The translations under genes and the position numbers were made by a program. The notes under the pieces were generated by a model. It was not told the DNA's origin. It did not search any database and worked only from the letters and a program-made list of their open reading frames with translations. From an uncultured Pseudomonadota bacterium (GTDB lineage Bacteria; Pseudomonadota; Alphaproteobacteria; CACZRW01), in contig CACZRW010000070.1 in the NCBI GenBank assembly GCA_902783675.1, forward strand, positions 1-12,853: a stretch of 12,853 bases of DNA, written 5' to 3'. Of this stretch, positions 1-6,450 are shown one piece after another (position 1 is the first letter of the stretch; each line of letters starts with the position of its first letter).

Positions 1-3
1 CCA

Positions 4-132
4 AAAAAATTCATTTTAGAAAGATAGATGGTCGTGATACAAGGACGAGCAATTTTCCAGCGTACATAGAAGTACGTGAAAATTGCGAGTTCCGCAGTAG
101 CGCGAGCAGATACTTTATAAAATGGATTTTTT
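4..132 (-). other. Long structured palindrome, candidate terminator of the LOG gene
   Basis: Bases 4-23 pair with 113-132 in a 20-position stem that has one mismatch (g19/a117) and one G-U pair (t11/g125). Inside it a second hairpin pairs 49-65 with 72-86: an AAAATTGC/GCAATTTT half and a GTAC/GTAC half around the loop ATAGAA. A weaker extension pairs GGAC near 43-46 with GTTCC near 90-94. Read on the minus strand, the element follows the stop codon of the LOG-family gene directly (the stem overlaps the stop at 131-133) and ends in a run of T at 9-3, so it could terminate that transcript. Its size and nested arms exceed a simple terminator, so it may be an intergenic repeat or a structured RNA. 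The pairings are read from the sequence; the function is inferred. Confidence 0.55.
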
Positions 133-703
133 ACTCGTATTTGGGATTACTTTTAAGCTCTTCCTCTATCACCGGAATTACATCTTTGACTTTTGAGACT
201 ACGGTGAAGATTTTGCGGTGTTGCTCTTTGGCGAAACCGTGACGAATGGTCTCATCGATGAGGCCTACAAGATGGTCCCAGAAGCCGTCGATATTGACAA
301 GGATAATAGGCTTATTTATCTCGCCGATTTGCTTCATGGTTACGATTTCAAAGAACTCGTCGAGCGTCCCGATACCGCCGGGCAAGAAGCAATAAGCGTC
401 CGAGCGGTTAAACATAATGTCTTTGCGAATATGCATACTGGAAACGACCATTAGCTCGTCCAGATCGAAATTAGGCGTTTCGAACTTGCGCAGGTGAGGC
501 GTTACGACTCCGATTACTCTGCCGCCGTTTTTCTTGGCTTGCGTAGCGACCGCGCCCATAATTCCGTTAAAGCTGTAACCGAATACCAAATCTATATCAT
601 TTTTGCCCAGTTCTTTCCCCAGCTCCCTTCCGGCTTTTAAAAAGTCGGGGTCGTTTCCGTTAGATCCGCCGCAAAACACTCCAAGCGCAGTTAATTTTGT
701 CAT
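131..703 (-). CDS. LOG-family protein (TIGR00730 type), putative cytokinin riboside 5'-monophosphate phosphoribohydrolase
   Basis: This is a 190-residue cytosolic Rossmann-fold protein of the lysine-decarboxylase-like/LOG family. Many members hydrolyse nucleoside 5'-monophosphates to free base and ribose 5-phosphate. The family signature PGGIGTLDE (about residues 108-116) and the preceding MHIRKDIMF block supply the expected catalytic Glu and Arg. CGGSNG near residue 11 is the usual N-terminal phosphate loop. The length is normal for a LOG protein. The second glycine-rich loop, usually GGGxxGLMG, reads GYSFNGIMG (about residues 42-50), which is unusual and could alter substrate binding. The ATG at 703 is preceded by AAGGAGAA (711-720 on the complement), about 11 bases away, so this start is well supported. 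The gene is monocistronic and divergent from the secreted protein at 800. The family call is firm; the substrate is not known. Confidence 0.85.
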   Translation of the reverse strand: MTKLTALGVFCGGSNGNDPDFLKAGRELGKELGKNDIDLVFGYSFNGIMGAVATQAKKNGGRVIGVVTPHLRKFETPNFDLDELMVVSSMHIRKDIMFNRSDAYCFLPGGIGTLDEFFEIVTMKQIGEINKPIILVNIDGFWDHLVGLIDETIRHGFAKEQHRKIFTVVSKVKDVIPVIEEELKSNPKYE

Positions 704-799
704 AATGTTAGGTTCTCCTTAACTTTTATTCCATATTATGCTAACTACTCTAAAAAAGATAACAAATGTTTTACATTTTGATAAGGGATTAAAAACTTG
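704..799. promoter_or_regulatory. Divergent intergenic region with promoters for both flanking genes
   Basis: This 96-base A/T-rich gap lies between two divergent genes, so it must hold both promoters unless one gene is read from further away. The LOG gene has a clear Shine-Dalgarno (complement of 711-720). For the plus-strand gene, AAGGGA at 783-788 is a plausible ribosome site. TATTAT at 733-738 and its complement are -10-like, but no convincing -35 partner sits at standard spacing. I see no operator-like palindrome. Confidence 0.3.
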
Positions 800-1798
800 A
801 TGTTAGCGCGGTTTAGTTTTTTTGTTACGACTCTTGCCATAACCTTGGCTCAAGCGCCTTTTGCTTTTGCCGCCGACGATAAAAAGGAAGCGAGCGCACC
901 TGTTGACAGCACGGTGATGTTCAAACAGATTCCCAACGAAGAAATTAATAAAGACTCGGACAGCATTTTTGAACTTCCCGACATTGTTTTGCCATCTACT
1001 TCAAAAGCGGAAAGGCCTGCCGCGGCGAAAGCGTCTGCCGATGATACCGAAGCGATAACCTTACCGATTCCGATGATAAATCTCGGCATATCAAAGGACA
1101 TAATTCCCTCGGGCGACATTATGAGCCAGGCCATGCCGGAAAAGAAAGAAGATAAAAAAGAGATACCTTTAACGAACATGGTTGACGCATCGCAATTTGA
1201 CATTGCGGGGATTTACCTTGGCGCGACTGCGGACGAAGTCCTTGCCATTGCCGAGGATCGAGACTTTGAGATAAGTGACATTGTTTACTCTGTCCCCAGT
1301 TTCCTGCAATGGCGTTATCGTGACATTTGCCAAGACCAAGGCATAGTCGTTTACGAGCAGCGCCGCGACTGCATCAATCAACTGGCGGAACAAAACAATC
1401 AAAGATATATCTCCGAGATTACCATTTCCAACCCCGAGCTAAAGGAAAAGATAACCGTATCCTTTACCAGCAGCTATGCTAACAATCTTGCCTATCGCAT
1501 TGTTTATGATGTTCAAGGCGACTACTCGCTCGGCACCAGCGCGGAGCCCGTATTCAAAAAGCGCGAGCGGCGCAAGGTCTTTTGGCAAAGGGTCTTTACG
1601 AAATACGGCATGCCTTCCGACTTATCGGAAATGCTGTGGACCGAGGGCTATGATAAAGCGTCTTTAAAGGTGTATATGAATGTCTCGACCACGGGCGCCA
1701 GAATAGTGCTTGAGGACATCGGCATAACCGACGCGGACACTTACCGCATGTATCGCGCCAATCAAATGATGCCCGCATCTTCGGCGTTTTCATTTTAA
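800..1798 (+). CDS. Secreted protein of unknown function
   Basis: I do not recognise this family. The protein has a clear Sec signal peptide (hydrophobic residues 5-22, cleavage likely AFA|A after residue 24). A low-complexity acidic and Ala/Pro/Lys-rich stretch follows to about residue 128, then a compact C-terminal region to residue 332. That region opens with DIAGIYLGATADEV (134-147), which resembles the start of small periplasmic repeat domains. It contains two cysteines (C177, C191) that could form a disulfide after export. The start is ambiguous: TTG at 797 is followed at once by ATG at 800. I chose the ATG, which lies 11 bases after AAGGGA (783-788). The gene stands alone; the next plus-strand gene, mlaA, is 263 bases away beyond a repeat-filled spacer. 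A role in the cell envelope is inferred from the signal peptide and neighbours only. Confidence 0.75.
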   Translation: MLARFSFFVTTLAITLAQAPFAFAADDKKEASAPVDSTVMFKQIPNEEINKDSDSIFELPDIVLPSTSKAERPAAAKASADDTEAITLPIPMINLGISKDIIPSGDIMSQAMPEKKEDKKEIPLTNMVDASQFDIAGIYLGATADEVLAIAEDRDFEISDIVYSVPSFLQWRYRDICQDQGIVVYEQRRDCINQLAEQNNQRYISEITISNPELKEKITVSFTSSYANNLAYRIVYDVQGDYSLGTSAEPVFKKRERRKVFWQRVFTKYGMPSDLSEMLWTEGYDKASLKVYMNVSTTGARIVLEDIGITDADTYRMYRANQMMPASSAFSF

Positions 1799-1981
1799 AG
1801 GGTTAAGGTTGGTTTGTAAGGTGATAAGCTTATAAGTTTAAAAAAATCATAATCCTTGGGGAAGCCGTTAGGCTCAGCTCGGGGATCCATTAAGGGACGG
1901 AGTCCCTTTCATTTCTCATTTCTCATTCCTCATTCCTCATTCCTCATTCCTCATTAAACTAACCCTTAAACCAACCTAACC
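1799..1981. repeat. Mosaic intergenic repeat region, copy 1
   Basis: The spacer begins at the stop codon of the upstream gene and is built of modules that recur at 3523-3806. They are: a GGGTTAAGGTTGG end (1799-1812) with an inverted counterpart (about 1956-1981, CCCTTAAACCAACC); a GGTGATAAG-type 22-mer (1817-1838); a 25-base segment (1872-1896) identical to 3640-3664; and a heptamer array (1910-1955). A small hairpin pairs AAGGGAC (1892-1898) with GTCCCTT (1902-1908) around GGA, with T-rich sequence after it, and may act as a weak terminator for the upstream gene. No ORF of note is present. The sharing of modules is read directly; mobility is not shown. Confidence 0.7.
1910..1955. repeat. 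Heptamer tandem repeat, CATTYCT x6
   Basis: Two units of CATTTCT (1910-1923) are followed by four of CATTCCT (1924-1951) and a partial CATT. The period is exactly seven bases. The same heptamer occurs three times at 3711-3731. It resembles the short tandem heptamer repeats known from cyanobacterial spacers, but that is an analogy only. Confidence 0.85.
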
Positions 1982-1992
1982 TATTTTCCCTC

Positions 1993-2022
1993 TTTACAAA
2001 ACCGCGGTCCCCCTGCTAGTCT
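1993..2022 (+). promoter_or_regulatory. Candidate promoter of the mlaA-mlaC operon
   Basis: TTTACA (1993-1998) is followed after 18 bases by TAGTCT (2017-2022), preceded by TG at 2014-2015 as in an extended -10. The -35 is close to consensus and the -10 is poor. The position, about 40 bases before the mlaA start and just after the repeat region, fits. An A/T-rich leader (2030-2050) separates it from the gene. Confidence 0.3.
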
Positions 2023-2061
2023 GCGGACTGTATTTAAATATTTTTTTAAAAGGTAGCGGCA

Positions 2062-2838
2062 ATGGCAACGACAAGAAAACTTATTTTAAGCGGCTTCTTG
2101 GCCCTTACTTTATTGTTTTCCGCCTGCGCCAGCACATCATCTCCATCTTACAAAGAAGATCCTTTAGAGCCTTTAAATCGCGGCATTTATACTTTTAACG
2201 ACATTGTTGATACGGTAATCATTCGCCCGCTTGCCATGATGTATAAGACGGTCGTTCCCGTAATTATGCAGGACATTATTGCCAACTTCATTGATAACAT
2301 AACGACTCCGGTATCCGCGATAAACTACGCACTTCAAGGCAACGCGGACATGGCGGGAGTAGCGATAGGGCGCTTTATGACGAACACCGTTTTCGGGCTC
2401 TTGGGCACTCTTGATGTTGCCAGCGCTTTGGACATTCCCGAAGCAAAGACAGACTTTGGTTTAACGCTTGCCAAATGGGGCGTAACGGAAAGCCCTTACT
2501 TTGTAATTCCTTTGCTTGGCCCCTCAACCATTCGCGACGGCATCGGCAAGGGCGTAGATTTCTTCTTGCAGCCTATCAACATCTTGGCGCTTAACCCGAA
2601 CAACCAAACCATAAACGACCTTGATTGGGTAAGGCTGGGTGCCGAGGTCCTTGATACCAGGGCAAGAGCACTTACCATCACCGACGACATTAAGCTTAAC
2701 TCGGTTGATCCTTACGCGACCATGCGCAGCATGTATTTGCAAAACCGCCGTCACAGCATTTCGGCAGATATGAAAGTAATCGACAGGGGCGTTCCCCGCA
2801 AAGAAAATTATGACTTTGACTTTAGCGCCGATTACTAG
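2062..2838 (+). CDS. mlaA: MlaA (VacJ) family outer-membrane lipoprotein
   Basis: MlaA sits in the outer membrane with porins and removes phospholipids mislocalised to the outer leaflet, passing them to MlaC for return to the inner membrane. The 258-residue protein begins with a lipoprotein signal (LLFSAC, lipidated Cys22). The family hallmark DPLEPLNRGIYTFND starts at residue 33, and WGVTESPYFVIPLLGPS lies at 139-155, matching the usual WGxxxxPYxVxPxLGPS block. The length is typical. The ATG at 2062 follows a weak AAGG (2049-2054); the signal peptide fixes the start. mlaC follows after 48 bases, so the two are probably one operon. The other Mla components (mlaFEDB) are not in the window. The region from the stop codon onward forms half of an inverted repeat with the start of mlaC. 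Confidence 0.95.
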   Translation: MATTRKLILSGFLALTLLFSACASTSSPSYKEDPLEPLNRGIYTFNDIVDTVIIRPLAMMYKTVVPVIMQDIIANFIDNITTPVSAINYALQGNADMAGVAIGRFMTNTVFGLLGTLDVASALDIPEAKTDFGLTLAKWGVTESPYFVIPLLGPSTIRDGIGKGVDFFLQPINILALNPNNQTINDLDWVRLGAEVLDTRARALTITDDIKLNSVDPYATMRSMYLQNRRHSISADMKVIDRGVPRKENYDFDFSADY

Positions 2839-2905
2839 TAAAAAAGCCTCTACGACATACTATCTGTTTTATAAAGGAAAATAAAAATGAAGGCTTTTTT
2901 ACTAG
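2835..2905 (+). promoter_or_regulatory. Perfect 15-bp inverted repeat spanning the mlaA stop and mlaC start
   Basis: CTAGTAAAAAAGCCT (2835-2849) is the exact reverse complement of AGGCTTTTTTACTAG (2891-2905). The left arm contains the mlaA TAG stop (2836-2838). The right arm lies in mlaC codons 2-7. The 41-base loop holds the mlaC ribosome site (AAGGAAA, 2874-2880) and its ATG (2887). In mRNA this would place the mlaC start in the loop of a stem that a ribosome ending mlaA would open, so translational coupling is a natural reading. The repeat is seen directly; the regulatory role is inferred. Confidence 0.6.
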
Positions 2906-3522
2906 CGCTTTTTGCATCGGGACTTATGCTTTTTTCTCCTGCCGTCCACGCCGCGGACAAGGCAAACATTAAAGATCCCGCCATAGTTTTTGTTGATTCT
3001 CTTGCGGACACTTTCATCCACAAAATATTCGTAAAGGATAAAAAAGAATCCGCAAAGGTGGACGACTTTCGCAACGTGTTTAAAGATAACTGCGACATTC
3101 CTTTTATAAGCAAGTTCGTGCTGGGCAAGGCATATAAGACCGCCTCGGCAGACGAAAGAAAAGCCTTCCAAGACGCTTTTACGGAAAATGTCGTTTTGAC
3201 TTGGGCGGGCAGGTTCAAAGAATACGCCGGCCAGACCATAGCGGTAAAAGGCACTCGCCCTGCGCAAAGCGGACAGATTTATGTAGACTCGACCGTCATT
3301 TCGCCCAATCCCAACACCAAGCCGATAGCTCTTATTTGGCGACTTAAAAACAACGACGGCTACTATAAGATTGCGGACTTGATTGTTGAGGGCGTAAGTA
3401 TGGTAATGACCTACCGCAGCGAGTATGCGGCGATTTTACAAAACAACGGCGGCAGCGTTGCCGCACTTGCCGACTCGTTAAAGGCCAAGAACAAAACCCT
3501 TAAACAATCTTTGGGGATTTAA
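2887..3522 (+). CDS. mlaC: MlaC family periplasmic phospholipid carrier
   Basis: MlaC carries phospholipid across the periplasm between MlaA and the inner-membrane MlaFEDB complex. The 211-residue protein has a Sec signal peptide (residues 1-22, cleavage near VHA|A). The MlaC domain then fills the rest. Typical blocks are DIPFISKFVLGKAYKTAS, an aromatic run TWAGRFKEY, and near the end WRLKNNDGYYKIADLIVEG followed by VSMVMTYRSEY. A short Ala/Lys-rich tail closes the protein, as in many alphaproteobacterial homologues. The ATG is preceded by AAGGAAA at suitable spacing, and the signal peptide agrees with this start. It is the second gene of the mlaA-mlaC operon. Its first codons form the right arm of the 15-bp inverted repeat, so its translation may depend on mlaA being translated. 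Confidence 0.93.
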   Translation: MKAFLLALFASGLMLFSPAVHAADKANIKDPAIVFVDSLADTFIHKIFVKDKKESAKVDDFRNVFKDNCDIPFISKFVLGKAYKTASADERKAFQDAFTENVVLTWAGRFKEYAGQTIAVKGTRPAQSGQIYVDSTVISPNPNTKPIALIWRLKNNDGYYKIADLIVEGVSMVMTYRSEYAAILQNNGGSVAALADSLKAKNKTLKQSLGI

Positions 3523-3806
3523 AGAAGGTTAAGGGTTAAGGGTTAAGGTTCCCTCCCCTTTTGGGAATGACCGGATTCCCGCGCTACGCGCGAGAATGAC
3601 GATTCTTCTCTTTTCGTCATCCTCGAGGGAGCTCGCAGAGCTCAGCTCGGGGATCCATTAAGGGTTAAGGCGAATAAAAATCTTGTTTTTGCGGAATGCA
3701 AAAACACAATCATTCCTCATTCCTCATTCCTAATTCAACTTATAAACTTATCACCTTATAAGCTTATAAACTAACCTTAACCCGTAACCCGTAAACCTTA
3801 ACCCTA
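3523..3806. repeat. Mosaic intergenic repeat region, copy 2, with inverted ends
   Basis: The spacer between convergent mlaC and the M23 gene starts with three GGTTAAG heptamers (3527-3547) and ends with inverted copies of the same motif (about 3772-3805), which run into the stop codon of the M23 gene. Between them are: a GC-rich hairpin (3575-3584 with 3588-3597, loop TAC); GAGCTC repeats (3629-3643); the 25-base segment at 3640-3664 identical to 1872-1896; a 9-bp hairpin TGTTTTTGC/GCAAAAACA (3684-3692, 3698-3706); three CATTCCT heptamers (3711-3731); and, in inverse orientation, a 22-mer (3737-3758) that matches 1817-1838 at 21 positions. No gene is visible. The hairpins may end transcription from both sides. 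Confidence 0.75.
3527..3550. repeat. GGTTAAG heptamer tandem repeat
   Basis: Three perfect GGTTAAG units and a partial GTT begin five bases after the mlaC stop. Degenerate reverse-complement units (CTTAACC, CCGTAAC types) lie at 3772-3805, so the array forms the ends of an inverted structure. The same motif begins the spacer at 1799. Confidence 0.8.
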
Positions 3807-4637
3807 CTTACAGTTCTTTCCGGTGATGGCGAGGACGACTTGCGGATCGACATACACATTCCGCCAGCTCACCCCGAAGTGCAAATGCGGCCCTGTCGAG
3901 CGCCCCGTAGAACCCACCAGACCTATGATATCGCCCTGCTCCACCTTTTGCCCTTCGCTTACATTTATTTTGCTAAGGTGAGCATAAGTTGACGATATCC
4001 CGTAGCCGTGATTGATGATCACAAGCTTGCCGTTATAAAAGCTGTCCTCATTCACATGCGAGACGACTCCGTCCGCCGTCGCGGCCACGGGCGTCCCCTC
4101 TTTTGCACTTATATCAATCCCGCCATGAGGATTTTTCGGCACACCGTTAAGGATTCTTTGCGAGCCGAAAAAGCTGCTGATTTCACCGCTGACGGGCTTT
4201 TTGAAACACAAAGGAAACAGCTCTTTTGAAACGATACCGCGCGCGCGTTTGATATAGAAACTGTCCTCGCGGATTTTCTCCATTTCTTCATCGGAAGGCT
4301 CGACCATATTAGAAGCGAGCCCGTCAATTTTCTGTATATTCCACGCGCGCTTTTTCACCTTAAGAGTGCGAAAGATTTTATTCCCGTCCTGCCCGATAGC
4401 GACGATAGTCACCTCGTCGGCATCGCGTCCTATTCCGAACACGAACTCGCCTTCATCACTTATCGGCAGCTCCTCATCAAAGGCGAAAACTTTTGTGCCG
4501 ACATCGGTTTTGCCATAGACGATACCGCCTTGCGAAGGCCCTTCGCTGATAAGCAAAGTTGTATATCCGCCTTGAGCGAAAGCACTACTCGCCACTACTA
4601 AACACGCCGTCATTATAAAGACAAAAATCTTTTGCAT
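3804..4637 (-). CDS. Secreted M23-family metallopeptidase (LytM/NlpD-type)
   Basis: This is a 277-residue periplasmic zinc peptidase of family M23, expected to cut peptide cross-links of peptidoglycan or to act as an amidase activator. A Sec signal peptide ends at AFA|Q (residue 21). Residues 27-95 look like a beta-rich N-terminal domain found in related alphaproteobacterial proteins. The LytM domain spans about 145-270. The zinc ligands H171 and D175 (HGGID) and H253 (HLH, 251-253) and the catalytic-position H220 (YAHL) and H251 are all present, so it is probably an active enzyme rather than a degenerate NlpD/EnvC-like activator. The ATG at 4637 has AGGAAA seven bases upstream. It is the last gene of the tadA-xseA-M23 minus-strand unit, 17 bases after xseA. 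Its stop codon merges with the repeat region below it. Confidence 0.9.
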   Translation of the reverse strand: MQKIFVFIMTACLVVASSAFAQGGYTTLLISEGPSQGGIVYGKTDVGTKVFAFDEELPISDEGEFVFGIGRDADEVTIVAIGQDGNKIFRTLKVKKRAWNIQKIDGLASNMVEPSDEEMEKIREDSFYIKRARGIVSKELFPLCFKKPVSGEISSFFGSQRILNGVPKNPHGGIDISAKEGTPVAATADGVVSHVNEDSFYNGKLVIINHGYGISSTYAHLSKINVSEGQKVEQGDIIGLVGSTGRSTGPHLHFGVSWRNVYVDPQVVLAITGKNCK

Positions 4638-4654
4638 TTTGCGCTTTCCTATCT

Positions 4655-5950
4655 CTAATTACTAAAAAGATCACCTTGCGAATCCTCGCACTTCGTCTTC
4701 GCCCCGACTCGCACCGCCGACTTTTTGGCCTGCGCTCCGTCAGCCGTAACCGCCGTCTCGCCGTCGGCAAATTTTATTTTTAAAGACTCGGCGGGAAGAA
4801 TGGCTTTTGCCGAAGAAACAAGCCTGCCATCTGCATTAGTAACCAGGGCAAAACCCCTTTCCAGCACGCGATTATATGAGCATAGCTCCAAGTTCCTGAC
4901 CAAGAACTCCAGCTTATCGGTGGCACTGTTTATATAGGCCTTAAAGTCGGCATCAAGCCGCTCGACTTTCTCGTCCAGCCTTTGCACATACATCTCGACC
5001 AGCTCTTTAAGATTGGGAATTCCGCGGCACAGCCCCTCGACTCGCGTTTGGTTTTCGCTAACAAGGCGATTAATCGCGTCCCCGATTCGCCCCTTGCTTT
5101 TTGTGACTTGGCTTAAAAGTTCCGCTCTCACGGGAGTAGCAAGCTCCGCCGCTCCCGTAGGCGTAGGCGCGCGCAAATCTGCCGCATAGTCGATAAGCGT
5201 AGTATCCGTCTCATGCCCAACTGCCGAGATAATGGGAATATCGGACTTTGCCGCCGCCCTGACCACGACCTCCTCGTTAAAGGGCCATAAGTCCTCTATA
5301 CTTCCGCCCCCGCGAGCGACAATCAGAACATCGGGCCTCGGGAAGGCGACTCCGTCAAAGCGATTAAACCCTTCAATCGCCTCGGCAATCTTCCCAGCCG
5401 CTTCCGCCCCCTGCACGGGGCAGGGCCACAGCACGATTCGCATAGGGAATCTGTCCCTTACGCGATGGATAATATCCCTGATAACGGCCCCCGTAGGCGA
5501 AGACACCACCCCGATGCATCGGGGAAGATACGGTATAGGCTTCTTGCGCTCCTTATCAAAAAGCCCCTCGGCGGCAAGCTTTTTCTTTAATTCTTCCAGA
5601 AGCTTCAGCAAAGCCCCCTCGCCCGCGGGCTCCAAACTATCCACCACAATCTGATAGTTTGAGCGCAGAGGATAAGTCGTGATTTTGCCGGTAACAACGA
5701 CTTCCAGTCCGTCCTTGATAAGGCTTGCGAAGCCGGCATTTTGCCCGCGCCAAGCCACGGCATCAATCACCGCGCCTTCGTCCTTTAAGGTAAAGTAAAT
5801 ATGCCCCGAAGAAGCACGCTTTACCCCCGAAATCTCGCCTCTGATTTTCACTCTTGCAAAGGCGGTCTCAACCACTCCTTTTAAAAGAGCGGACAAAGCC
5901 GAAACGGACAGCACATCATCACTTTTTACCAAGGGCTCAGGCATTTGCAT
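4655..5950 (-). CDS. xseA: Exodeoxyribonuclease VII large subunit
   Basis: XseA is the catalytic large subunit of exonuclease VII, which degrades single-stranded DNA to short oligonucleotides in complex with several XseB subunits. An OB-fold nucleic-acid-binding domain covers about residues 12-105 (VKIRGEISG, then GHIYFTLKD). The catalytic domain follows, with GVVSSPTGAVIRDI (147-160), ARGGGS (212-217) and GHETDTTLIDYAADLRAPT from residue 245. A helical, coiled-coil-prone region and a Lys-rich tail complete it. The length (431 residues) is normal. The frame opens at GTG 5962, but ATG 5950 has GAGG six bases upstream, so I prefer it; ATG 5944 is also possible. Its start overlaps the tadA end by 14 bases, showing a tight operon. 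xseB is not in the window. Confidence 0.93.
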   Translation of the reverse strand: MQMPEPLVKSDDVLSVSALSALLKGVVETAFARVKIRGEISGVKRASSGHIYFTLKDEGAVIDAVAWRGQNAGFASLIKDGLEVVVTGKITTYPLRSNYQIVVDSLEPAGEGALLKLLEELKKKLAAEGLFDKERKKPIPYLPRCIGVVSSPTGAVIRDIIHRVRDRFPMRIVLWPCPVQGAEAAGKIAEAIEGFNRFDGVAFPRPDVLIVARGGGSIEDLWPFNEEVVVRAAAKSDIPIISAVGHETDTTLIDYAADLRAPTPTGAAELATPVRAELLSQVTKSKGRIGDAINRLVSENQTRVEGLCRGIPNLKELVEMYVQRLDEKVERLDADFKAYINSATDKLEFLVRNLELCSYNRVLERGFALVTNADGRLVSSAKAILPAESLKIKFADGETAVTADGAQAKKSAVRVGAKTKCEDSQGDLFSN

Positions 5951-6419
5951 TTTTCGCCTCACGCATATTCTTAAAAAACTTTTTTAAAAGCGCCGCACAT
6001 TTTTCCTTTTCTATTCCGCCCGTAACCTTTGGAATAAAAAGGTTTTTCTGCGTTTCATAAATCCGCGCACCATGGACGACTCCGCCACCTTTTTCGTCCT
6101 CGGCCCCGAACAGCAAAAGGGGTATTTTGGCAAAAGAAATCGCCGCCGCGCACATCGGACAAGGCTCCAAAGTCACAAAGATTCCATACTTGGACAAATA
6201 CCGATTCCCGACTTTTTCGGAAGCGGCGGCAATCGCGAGCATCTCCGCGTGATTGGTAGCGACGCTTTTCTTGCCGTTATCATTGGCTGCGGCGGCAATC
6301 ACCTCGCCCGTCTCCAAGTGGAATATGACGGCAGCGATGGGAATCTCGCCTTTTCGAAAGGCATCTTCGGCTTTTTCAATTGCCAGCGCTATAATCTTTT
6401 GCATTTTCTCATCATTCAT
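5937..6419 (-). CDS. tadA: tRNA-adenosine deaminase TadA
   Basis: TadA deaminates A34 of tRNA-Arg(ACG) to inosine so that it can read CGU, CGC and CGA. The 160-residue protein has the zinc-dependent deaminase motifs HAE (H57, catalytic E59) and PCPMC (C87 and C90), with GEIPIAAVI upstream, as in bacterial TadA. Length is normal. The NHAEMLAI block is typical of TadA rather than of guanine or cytosine deaminases, although paralogues with relaxed specificity exist. The ATG at 6419 has AGGA about ten bases upstream; an internal ATG at 6404 is less likely. It heads the tadA-xseA-M23 unit and is divergent from the pseudouridine synthase with only 31 bases between the two start codons. The window also carries tRNA-Arg(CCG), which covers CGG, a codon TadA-modified tRNA cannot read. 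Confidence 0.92.
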   Translation of the reverse strand: MNDEKMQKIIALAIEKAEDAFRKGEIPIAAVIFHLETGEVIAAAANDNGKKSVATNHAEMLAIAAASEKVGNRYLSKYGIFVTLEPCPMCAAAISFAKIPLLLFGAEDEKGGGVVHGARIYETQKNLFIPKVTGGIEKEKCAALLKKFFKNMREAKNANA

Positions 6420-6450
6420 AATAGATTTATCCTAAAGGAAACAGGGCAAA
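6420..6450. promoter_or_regulatory. 31-base divergent gap between tadA and the pseudouridine synthase gene
   Basis: Only 31 bases separate two outward-reading start codons. They hold the ribosome sites (AAGGAAA and AGGG at 6434-6445 for the plus gene; AGGA on the complement for tadA). There is no room for two complete promoters, so at least one promoter must lie inside the opposing coding sequence. Confidence 0.4.

Noticed and set aside
3527..3731. Heptamer arrays as a CRISPR array
   Set aside because: The units are seven bases long and contiguous, with no spacers of regular length and no cas genes nearby.
1799..3806. The repeats flanking mlaA-mlaC as the ends of a composite transposon
   Set aside because: There is no transposase, no clear target duplication, and the modules are shuffled instead of forming matching terminal repeats around the gene pair.
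5951..5962. GTG start for xseA
   Set aside because: The best Shine-Dalgarno (GAGG) overlaps this GTG and is correctly spaced for the ATG at 5950.
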